Positions 1 to 8,100 of a DNA stretch of 64,000 bases are shown here, piece after piece. Numbering within the stretch: the stretch's first letter is position 1; each line of letters opens with the position of its first letter. Below the pieces are notes generated by a model, which searched no databases, was not told where the DNA came from, and worked only from the letters and a program-made list of their open reading frames with translations. The stretch is taken from NCBI GenBank assembly GCA_963975155.1, contig CAXBFG010000010.1:31205-95204 (forward strand), given 5' to 3'. The position numbers and the translations under genes are program-made. This DNA comes from UBA5109 sp963975155. GTDB lineage: Bacteria; Pseudomonadota; Gammaproteobacteria; Pseudomonadales; Pseudohongiellaceae.

Positions 1-406
1 TATCTTCCCGGGTTTTGATTTATTGCTGGCTTATAACAGTGGTGCGGCCTTCAGTTTTTTAAGTGAAGCGGGTGGTTGGCAGAGGTGGGTGTTAATGGCC
101 TTTTCATCTCTGATAAGCATGCTCATTCTGGTCTGGCTGATTCGTTTACCCAAGCATGAAAAAATATCAGCACTCTCGCTGTGCCTGATTTTAGGTGGTG
201 CACTGGGGAATTTATATGACCGGGTGTTCAGTGGTTATGTGATTGATTTTATCAGCATATATTATGGAAGCTATCGATTCGCAACCTTTAATATTGCCGA
301 TTCCGCGGTTTCTGTTGGCGCCTTTCTGATGATTATTGATATCTTCAGGGCAGGCTCGAAATTGTCGAAAGTTAGCGATCAGGAAAACAGGCAAGGCAAT
401 GAATAA
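1..406 (+). CDS. lspA: Lipoprotein signal peptidase (signal peptidase II), 3' part
   Basis: Inner-membrane aspartyl protease that removes the signal peptide of prolipoproteins after diacylglyceryl modification. The reading frame is open from the window edge, so the N-terminus lies outside; about 135 residues remain. It carries the family signatures YNSGAAFS, GGALGNLYDR, the VIDFI segment with the first catalytic Asp and NIADSA with the second. Hydrophobic segments flank these motifs as expected for the four-helix fold. The next gene, fkpB, starts inside its last codons, and ispH follows. This is the usual (ileS-)lspA-fkpB-ispH order of gammaproteobacteria, so ileS is expected just upstream. 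Confidence 0.96.
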   Translation, partial: IFPGFDLLLAYNSGAAFSFLSEAGGWQRWVLMAFSSLISMLILVWLIRLPKHEKISALSLCLILGGALGNLYDRVFSGYVIDFISIYYGSYRFATFNIADSAVSVGAFLMIIDIFRAGSKLSKVSDQENRQGNE

Positions 407-947
407 ACCTGCTGCCGACAACAGATCTGCATTACTTGATGTAGTGAATCTGGAAGAAGATACAGGCAAGGTGGAAATTGATGCCGATCAATATCCAGAG
501 CATCAGGTAGGCCCGGATAAAAAGATAACTCTGCAATTCTCTCTTGCACTTGCAGCCAGACCCGATGCCTTGATTGATTCAAATTTTGATAAAGCAGCGG
601 TGAGTTTCGTTATAGGAGATGGCAACCTGTTACCGGCTTTTGAGGAAGTCATGTTTGGTATGCAGGCAGGGGATGAGGAGAAATTCATCATTCCTGCGTT
701 GCAGGCTTTTGGTTTGAGAAATGAAGATAATATTCATTTATATCCGCGCTATCAGTTTCCTGCGGATCTGCTTATGGAAAAAGGTTTGATGATCAATTTT
801 TCAGATGTTGGCGGTAATGAACAGGCCGGTGTTATCAGTGATTTTAATGCTGAGCAGGTGTTTGTTGATTTTAATCATCCGCTGGCCGATCAGGACATAC
901 TTTTTACGGTTGCGATCAAAGCTGTTGAACCTAAAGGGCGCAGTTGA
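399..947 (+). CDS. fkpB: FKBP-type peptidyl-prolyl isomerase, SlpA/FkpB type
   Basis: Cytoplasmic FKBP prolyl isomerase/chaperone of about 182 residues. The FKBP half has ITLQFSLAL, the GDGNLLPAFEEVMFGM segment and the inserted-flap region typical of the SlpA/FkpB family, ending in the LFTVAIKAVEP strand. I chose the ATG at 399, which overlaps the lspA stop by 8 nt (translational coupling). An in-frame upstream ATG at 336 would only add 21 residues that overlap lspA and do not resemble the family. Position between lspA and ispH supports the name. Confidence 0.93.
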   Translation: MNKPAADNRSALLDVVNLEEDTGKVEIDADQYPEHQVGPDKKITLQFSLALAARPDALIDSNFDKAAVSFVIGDGNLLPAFEEVMFGMQAGDEEKFIIPALQAFGLRNEDNIHLYPRYQFPADLLMEKGLMINFSDVGGNEQAGVISDFNAEQVFVDFNHPLADQDILFTVAIKAVEPKGRS

Positions 948-961
948 GGTAAAATTTGCAC

Positions 962-1963
962 ATGACTTTGGCTGAAACACAAACTTCTTCTCAAGCGGAC
1001 TTGCCAAGAGCAATCAAACTGGCAAATCCGCGCGGCTTCTGTGCCGGTGTTGATCGCGCCATCGATATTGTTAATCGTGCTCTGGATATTTATGGTGCAC
1101 CTATTTATGTACGCCATGAAGTGGTGCATAACAAGTTTGTAGTGGAGCGCCTGAAATTACGTGGGGCTATTTTTGTGGATGAATTGTCTGATGTGCCTCT
1201 GGCAAAACAACAGCAAAATCCACCGATTGTTATTTTTTCTGCGCATGGTGTCTCACAGGCAGTAAAGGCTGAAGCTGAAAAACTGGGTGTGCGTGTATTC
1301 GATGCTACCTGTCCACTGGTAACCAAAGTGCATATGGAAGTGATGCGTTACAGTCGCAATGGGCAGGAATGTATTTTAATCGGTCACGCATTCCACCCTG
1401 AAGTTGAAGGTACTATGGGTCAGTATGATGAAAGTGCTGGCGGCAAGATTTATCTGGTCGAATCAGAAGCGGATGTAGCCAGTCTGAAGGTGAGAAATCC
1501 CGAACAATTGGCCTACGTTACCCAGACAACCTTATCGATGGATGACACCTCATTAATCATTGATGCCCTGCAAAAACGCTTCCCTGATATAGCCGGTCCG
1601 CGTAAGAAAGATATTTGTTACGCAACACAAAATCGTCAGGATGCCGTAAAACAATTGGCTCTCGAATGCGACCTTGTATTGGTTGTAGGCTCTCCCAACA
1701 GCTCCAATTCCAATCGTTTAAAAGAATTGGCAGAGCGTACCGGCAGTGAAGCTTATCTGATAGACAGCGCTGAAGAGATACACGATAGCTGGTTATTGAA
1801 TAAAAAAAGAGTTGGGGTCACAGCCGGGGCCTCTGCGCCTGAAGTTCTGGTTCAGGAAGTAATACAGCGCATACAGGAACTTGGTGGCGGTCAGCTCCAG
1901 GAAATGGGTGGTACTGAGGAAAATATCACATTTTCCATGCCGAGAGATTTACGCATCGCCTGA
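962..1963 (+). CDS. ispH: 4-hydroxy-3-methylbut-2-enyl diphosphate reductase
   Basis: Last enzyme of the MEP isoprenoid pathway: an iron-sulfur reductase converting HMBPP to IPP and DMAPP in the cytoplasm. The three cluster cysteines are visible in NPRGFCAGVDRAI (Cys27), DATCPLVTKVH and the later KDICYATQNRQ segment. Substrate-binding histidines lie in HEVVHNKFV and HPEVEGTMGQ, the latter with the catalytic Glu. Length (333 residues) is normal. The ATG at 962 is preceded by GAGGT at 946-950; an in-frame TTG at 956 is too close to that site. It is the last gene of the lspA-fkpB-ispH operon. Confidence 0.97.
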   Translation: MTLAETQTSSQADLPRAIKLANPRGFCAGVDRAIDIVNRALDIYGAPIYVRHEVVHNKFVVERLKLRGAIFVDELSDVPLAKQQQNPPIVIFSAHGVSQAVKAEAEKLGVRVFDATCPLVTKVHMEVMRYSRNGQECILIGHAFHPEVEGTMGQYDESAGGKIYLVESEADVASLKVRNPEQLAYVTQTTLSMDDTSLIIDALQKRFPDIAGPRKKDICYATQNRQDAVKQLALECDLVLVVGSPNSSNSNRLKELAERTGSEAYLIDSAEEIHDSWLLNKKRVGVTAGASAPEVLVQEVIQRIQELGGGQLQEMGGTEENITFSMPRDLRIA

Positions 1964-2182
1964 GTTTATTGCTATCTACCACAGGCAGACGGGGGGCAGA
2001 CCGTGATCTGTATCGCATTTTCCTTATCCTGTTCCTCATGAATTGATGCTTTTCTATTCAAATCACAGTTTTTCGCCCGGTTTAGGCTAATCTGCTGCTA
2101 CTGTTGAGCAAAGAAATCTTTTAAATTTAAGGGTTTATGGCAAACTCCACACTTATTAGCTCAATTGGGACATGATATAGTA

Positions 2183-2200
2183 CAAGCTCATTAGAGCTTG
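2183..2200 (+). promoter_or_regulatory. Perfect inverted repeat in the minor pilin leader
   Basis: CAAGCTC-ATTA-GAGCTTG is a perfect 7-bp stem with a 4-base loop, 15 bases upstream of the first minor-pilin start codon. There is no T-tract long enough for a convincing terminator (only GCTTTTGG follows). It could be an operator or an RNA hairpin in the 5' leader. The rest of the 252-base gap after ispH shows nothing else I recognise. Confidence 0.4.
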
Positions 2201-2215
2201 GCTTTTGGTAAATAA

Positions 2216-2836
2216 ATGGCAGTCAGAATTAACAAGGAATCAAATATAAAACAGCAAGGTTACACCATGCTGGAGATTATGATTGTCATTGCAATAGCCG
2301 CAGTTCTGGTGGCTGTTGCCATACCCAGTTTACAGGACACCGTGACTCGCAATGCACGGGATAGCATCCAGCTTGACCTGATGACCTCTCTGGCACTGGC
2401 CCGGAGTCAGGCAGTAAGTTTATCGACCTCGGTCTCTGTGTGTCATAGTACGAATCAGAGTTCATGTTCGAACACAGCGGGTGCCGACTGGGATGCAGGC
2501 TGGCTGGTATTTTCTGATTTTGATAGTGATGGCGTAGTGGACAGTGGTGATGGAGATACCGTAATACAGATACACCCGGCGGCCAACGGTATTGTTGGCA
2601 TTGAATTGTTGAACAGTTCTAACGCTACCTTAAGTAATGAGTTTGTTCGCTTTAACGATAATGGTTTTCTGGATAATTCCACTGGTGGAGCTTATTTCAA
2701 ATTTTGCGATCCGGATAATATTGCTGCCAATACCAGGGCGATCTGGATAAGTAACACAGGAAGGGCCGCTCAATCTGTGGTGGATGCGGATGGCGTGCAT
2801 GATGATCTGGCCGGGAATGATTTGGTATGTCCATGA
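2216..2836 (+). CDS. fimU: Minor type IV pilin, GspH/FimT family (FimU-like)
   Basis: Minor (pseudo)pilin of 206 residues in the initiation/tip complex of the type IV pilus. A 15-residue leader ends in Gly, and the prepilin-peptidase motif G/YTMLE has Glu at +5, followed by a hydrophobic helix (IMIVIAIAAVLVAVAIPSL). A GspH-like domain follows with WDAGWLVFSD. Cysteines near the middle and end could form a disulfide. It heads the gene run fimU-pilV-pilW-pilX-pilY1-pilE and overlaps pilV. The FimU rather than FimT name rests on position; a second FimT-like gene lies at 10898-11485. Confidence 0.85.
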   Translation: MAVRINKESNIKQQGYTMLEIMIVIAIAAVLVAVAIPSLQDTVTRNARDSIQLDLMTSLALARSQAVSLSTSVSVCHSTNQSSCSNTAGADWDAGWLVFSDFDSDGVVDSGDGDTVIQIHPAANGIVGIELLNSSNATLSNEFVRFNDNGFLDNSTGGAYFKFCDPDNIAANTRAIWISNTGRAAQSVVDADGVHDDLAGNDLVCP

Positions 2837-3369
2837 AATTACAAGCCCAAAAAATTACTTCTAAAAAGGTGCAGCTCCTGAAGCTGCAGTCAAAAGGCTT
2901 CTCTTTGATAGAGGTGTTGATTTCGCTGAGTATTCTGGCTGCCGGTTTACTCGGCATGACAGCATTGCAGAATGAGGCCTTGCAGTTTAATCAGGCAGCC
3001 TTTACCGACTCTCAGGCGCAGTTTCTGATTAACGATATGGTGGAAAGAATTCGGGCAAACCGGGGCAACAATACCTATGCCATCGCTTTCAATGAAGTTG
3101 CCCCGGAAGCTTTTGTCGACTGTTCCAGTGTGACCTGTTCCAGTAATCAGATGGCGACCTGGGATATAGAACAATGGCGTGACCTGGTGGAATCCACAGT
3201 GGCAGACGATGGGGTTTCCTATCTGCCTGGTGGAGAAAGTCAGATTTTATTTAATAGCCTCAATCAGACTTACATTATCTCAGTTCGCTATGACTGGAGT
3301 CAGTTGGGTGAGCCTGAATTAAATAACGATGGTAAGCGTACGATATCAGTTACCACGAGGATCCAATAA
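2827..3369 (+). CDS. pilV: Type IV pilus minor pilin PilV
   Basis: Minor pilin (180 residues) of the PilV-FimU-PilW-PilX core that primes pilus assembly and presents PilY1. A long basic leader of about 23 residues precedes the cleavage/methylation motif G/FSLIE, followed by a hydrophobic helix containing ILAAGLLGMTALQ, a PilV signature. The start overlaps the fimU stop by 10 nt; a second ATG at 2833 is also possible. The TAATG junction at its end makes it overlap pilW by one base, so the pilins are probably translated as a coupled operon. Confidence 0.9.
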   Translation: MSMKLQAQKITSKKVQLLKLQSKGFSLIEVLISLSILAAGLLGMTALQNEALQFNQAAFTDSQAQFLINDMVERIRANRGNNTYAIAFNEVAPEAFVDCSSVTCSSNQMATWDIEQWRDLVESTVADDGVSYLPGGESQILFNSLNQTYIISVRYDWSQLGEPELNNDGKRTISVTTRIQ

Positions 3370-4490
3370 TGCGTGGGCCTAAATCCTGGAGTTTTACAAA
3401 ATTAGTTGCCGGTTTCACCCTGCTGGAATTACTGATTGCCATGGCCATGGGTATAGTCGTGATGAGTGGCGTGGTATCGGTGCTGGTGGTCAGTAAGAGT
3501 AACTACGTCACTGAGCGAGAATTGGCCACCTTGCAGGAAAATGCACGATTTGCTTTGAAATTTCTGACCGAAGAGGTTCAGATGGCTGGTTTTAACGGCT
3601 GTAATGATAATGCCCTGAATATAGCCAACAGCGTAAATTTCTCCTCTGCTGATGCCTGGTATTTGCAAGGTGTGGGTCTGCAGGGTTTTGAAGAATTTAC
3701 AGACGAAACCGGCAGATTAACCTTTCCGGATGATTTTGAAGATGCCGCTTCTTATTACAGTGATGCCATTGTAATCAGAAGAGGGGAGCAATCCGGACTG
3801 AGAATTGCCCCCGGCCCCCCTTACCATAACCCCAATTCTGCCAATATTCCGCTTAACGGTGCCCATGATATTAAACCCGGGACTATCATGGTTATTTCTT
3901 CTGCCGATTGTCAGCAGACCGGCGTTTTTCAAATGAGTGGGCCGACCAATACTACTAATAATGCTACCAACATTGTTCATAACACCGGCAGGGGCTTAAA
4001 CCCGGGTAATTGCACCAAGAATCTTGGCGGAAATTTTAACTGTGGTTCGGGCACTTCATCGGGTAGCACATATCCACCTGGTTCGTCCCTGATGCGCATG
4101 AGCAGCCAGGCTTTTTACATCGGAACCTCTGCGGTTGGCGATGGCATTCCTGCCTTATTCCGGATGATACTCAGTCTGGATGAAGCCAATGAAGCTGCCA
4201 TAGTTAATTCAGAAGAACTGGTGCAGGGCGTTGAACTTATGCAGATCAGCTATGGGGTTGACCTGGTGGGTGATGATGGTTTGGCTGATCAGTATATGGA
4301 TGCCAGCAATGGCAGCATGGATTGGGATGCAGTCGTCAGTGTAAGAATAAATCTGCGTATGCGCTCTATTTATGGAGTATACAGCGACAATGTCGTCTAT
4401 GGTGAATTTATGGGTATTGCCGACACTGATATTAGTGACCGATTTATGCGGCAGATCATAGGCACCACGATTCAATTGCGAAATCGTTAG
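3369..4490 (+). CDS. pilW: Type IV pilus minor pilin PilW
   Basis: Largest minor pilin (373 residues). A basic leader precedes the prepilin site G/FTLLELLIAMAM, then the hydrophobic N-terminal helix and ARFALKFLTEEVQMAGFNGC, characteristic of PilW. Several Gly/Asn/Ser-rich loops and paired cysteines occur in the C-terminal globular part. The ATG overlaps the pilV stop (TAATG). PilW bridges the minor pilin complex and PilX/PilY1. Nothing appears broken. Confidence 0.9.
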   Translation: MRGPKSWSFTKLVAGFTLLELLIAMAMGIVVMSGVVSVLVVSKSNYVTERELATLQENARFALKFLTEEVQMAGFNGCNDNALNIANSVNFSSADAWYLQGVGLQGFEEFTDETGRLTFPDDFEDAASYYSDAIVIRRGEQSGLRIAPGPPYHNPNSANIPLNGAHDIKPGTIMVISSADCQQTGVFQMSGPTNTTNNATNIVHNTGRGLNPGNCTKNLGGNFNCGSGTSSGSTYPPGSSLMRMSSQAFYIGTSAVGDGIPALFRMILSLDEANEAAIVNSEELVQGVELMQISYGVDLVGDDGLADQYMDASNGSMDWDAVVSVRINLRMRSIYGVYSDNVVYGEFMGIADTDISDRFMRQIIGTTIQLRNR

Positions 4491-4510
4491 ATCGTAACAG
4501 AGACTGGCAA

Positions 4511-5092
4511 ATGAAAACTTTGATACAAATAAAGAAACAGCAGGGAGCCTTACTGGTTATCACCCTGATTATGCTGGTAATAATCAGCATGTTAGGCATG
4601 TCGACCATGGGTACAACCGGACTGGAAATGCAGATGTCCAATAACAGTCGTGATCAGCAGGCTTCATTTGAAGCAGCGGAATATACCTTGTCCTGGGTTG
4701 AAGACAGCATACAAACCAGCACGTTTTCCAATGCAAATCTGACTAACAGCAACTGCGGCAGTATCTGTTTTGATACAACCTGTTCAAATGGATATTGTTT
4801 TCGCGGAGATGATGCCGACTCCTGGAATCAATGTGAAATAGATGATTCCAATCCTGACCCTTATACAGAATCGGCCATCTGGTCGAATAGTGGTTTTCAC
4901 CGGACTCTGGCAATACCCAATACCAGTATAACTGCGAAGTACATCATAGAATTTCGATGCTATACCGCTCTTGATCCAACCCTTCAAATGGATGTGACCA
5001 ACTTCACACGGGTTTATAGGATTAGCGCCTATACTGTCGGGGAAGGTGGCAGAGCGCGCAGCATGCTGCGTTCGACCATGAAAGAACTATAA
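4511..5092 (+). CDS. pilX: Type IV pilus minor pilin PilX
   Basis: Minor pilin of 193 residues. The N-terminus MKTLIQIKKQQGALLVITL fits the PilX N-terminal domain: a short leader ending QQG, then a hydrophobic helix and GLEMQMSNNSRDQQASFEAAE, the PilX signature segment with Glu/Met/Asn-rich helix. As in other PilX proteins the canonical Glu5 is not obvious after the cleavage Gly. Cysteines in the central part may pair. It follows pilW by 20 nt and precedes pilY1, whose protein PilX contacts. Confidence 0.88.
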   Translation: MKTLIQIKKQQGALLVITLIMLVIISMLGMSTMGTTGLEMQMSNNSRDQQASFEAAEYTLSWVEDSIQTSTFSNANLTNSNCGSICFDTTCSNGYCFRGDDADSWNQCEIDDSNPDPYTESAIWSNSGFHRTLAIPNTSITAKYIIEFRCYTALDPTLQMDVTNFTRVYRISAYTVGEGGRARSMLRSTMKEL

Positions 5093-5176
5093 GTTTGAAA
5101 CGAGCTGTACAGGAAAGCTTTACGGCAATTCAGGAAGTTAATTACTACCGTGAGTCCCGAAATGAGGCTTGAAGTT

Positions 5177-8100
5177 ATGTTAGAGAAAACAATGAACAGG
5201 ACTTTTGCTTTAATTCTGCTGAGTTTGGGCTCAGGGCTTGTCCATGCTCAGACTTCTACGGACTTTGCAGCCCTGCCTCCCTTGCTTTCCGAGAGCGCCA
5301 CGCCCAATGTCATGCTGGTCATGTCCAAAGATCATGAGATCAGCAAAAAGGCCTATACCGATTACACAGACCTTGATGGTGACGGCACTATCGATCAAAC
5401 CTATAACGATAGTTTTGCCTATACCGGTTATTTCGATGCAAATTTCTGCTACAGCTATAACAGTAGCTCTAACCGCTATGAACCTGAAACCGATATCAGC
5501 AGCAGCATTGGCGCCAATGGCCATGATTGCAGTGCTGTCAGCGGAGATTGGAGCGGTAATTTCATGAACTGGGCGACCATGACCCGGCTGGATATTGTTC
5601 GGACTGTATTATTTGGTGGCTATCGTGATGTTGATACGGCTACCAGTGGTGGCACAGCCGGGGTGACTGTACTTGAACGCAGCTTTGTTCCTGAAGATGC
5701 GCATGCCTTCGTAAAGGTATTCAACGGTGATGTAGAAAAATACACGCCTTATAACAGCAGTATTGATGCAATCAGTCTTTGTAACCTAACCTGGGGAAGT
5801 TATGGCACTGATCCCCTGATCAGGGTGGCCTATGGTGAGTGGCCAATCTGGTCATCCTCAGAACGGGTGCAATGCCATTACACAACTGAACGCGATAGCG
5901 GCCTCGGTAATCAGCCGGATAACAGTTCTGGTCAGCGTCCCGGTACCTTCGAATACAGCATCAGGGTCCAGGTCTGTGAAGCCGGGGTTGATAGCAGCAG
6001 TTCGCGTTGCAAAGCCTATACCGATAGTTCAACAGGTGATGTTACATACAAACCGGTAGGGCTGTTACAGGAATATGGTGATACGGGCAAAATGAATTTT
6101 GGGCTGATGACAGGCTCCTATGATGAAAAAATTTCCGGAGGAGTGTTGCGTAAGGACATCCTTCCCCTGACCGGTAATACATCTTCCAGTGATGATGAAA
6201 TCGACCTGGATAATGGACTTTTTATTAATCAGGGCGCTACAGCCGGCGGAATTATCAACACTTTAAATCGAATTGCGCTGATTGAATGGAACTACAGTTC
6301 AGAAACCTATGACGACTGCAGTACCTGGGGTATAACTAAAAGCACCTTCACAACTTCTACAGCCAGCAACCGACAATGTACTAACTGGGGTAATCCTCTT
6401 TCGGAAATATACCTGGAAGCCTTGCGGTATTTTACCGGTGATGAAATCAGTGGAGGCTCTGCTGCTCCCACTCCTGCCTTTAATGGCAATGATTCATCTT
6501 ATGTTCCTTCCTTACAGCAATTGGGCTGGAATGATCCGCTAAATAATACCAATGCCTGCGCTACCTGCTCAATTATCGTATTGTCTACAGGCTTGAATTC
6601 TTTCGATACGGATGAACTCGGGACTATATCTGATTTGTGGGAAGTTTCTGGCAGCAGTCGCTTGTCCGCGTCTGACCTGGATCAGTTGGTTGATGATGTA
6701 GGAGACCTTGAAGGTATTAGTTCAGGCAGTTATCTGGTCGGCAATAATGGCACCGACACAGATGAAAAATGTACCGCAAAAACAATCACGGATTTGTCAG
6801 ACGTTGAAGGCATTTGCCCTGAAATTCCATCTCTGGAAGGAGGTTTTGATATTGCAGGCCTTGCTTACCACGCTCATATAAATGATCTGCGCAATGATTT
6901 TGAAGGTGTACAGAGTGTCAATACTTTTTCTGTGGCCCTGGCTGAAAACCTGCCCAGCTTTGTGCTTGATGTTAACGGCAAGACTGTACGTTTCGTTCCG
7001 ACCTGTGAATCAAATACAGATGGTGGACAGAAACTCGATGAAGGTGGCTGGAATAATTGCAGTTTCCTTGATGTGAAAATTGAATACCAGAATGCCTATG
7101 GTGGTAGTGCCTATATTTCCTGGGAAGATTCCATGTGGGGTTCTGACTTTGATATGGACGGTATTTCACGAATCGAATGGTGTATAGGTAATGACACGAG
7201 TCTTTGTCCAGCTGAAGTTGCTAACCCTTCCTACGGTTCAGGCTACTCCTACTCAGATTTCAACTGGAAAAGCAGTGGCATTACTGCGGATACCCTGCAG
7301 GTTCGTACTTCCGGGGTCTTAACAGCAGCCGGATATGCGCTGCGTTTTGGTTATACCATCAGTGGTGTTCAGGATGGCAGCAACGTCAGCCTGATCACAA
7401 ATACACCTAGCAGCGCAATGAATTCCAATCCAACAACCAGTGGTGGGAAAAATATTGCCAGGGGAACTCTGGGAAATGGAGCCCAGACCTTCCTGTTGGT
7501 TCAAGGAGGCTATCAGATCAGACGCCTGGTCAGCAATTCCGGTAATCGCATTATCTATCATGCGCCCGCAGTCTATACAGCAACGGATACGGTGACCACA
7601 GGTGATCTGCTGGAAAACCCGCTTTGGTATACGGCCAAATACGGCAGCTTTAATGATATCGACGGTGACGGTACACCTAAATATAACAATGATCCCACTG
7701 ATACCCGTGAATGGGATAATCGCGACACATTAGGCAATCAGGGTGCCGATGGCATACCAGACAGCTTCTATCCGGTAAGGGATCCGAGTGAACTGATAAC
7801 CAATCTTGGAAGAATCTTCGAAGATTTGGCGGAGCGCATTTCTTCCGGTACGGCGGCTGCTGTAGTAACCAATAGTAGTTCAGGTCTGGGTGCGGTTTAT
7901 CAGGCCTACTATCATCCGCAATATTCCGACGATGATGACAATATCATTACCTGGGGCGGAGTACTGCATTCCATCTTTATCGATGAATCGGGACGTTTTC
8001 GTGAAGATAATGGCACCAAAGGCATGCTGGAAAGCGTGAGTACCGATTACGTTGTCGATATTTTCTTTGATCAGACGGTGACACCTAATCGCACCCGTTT

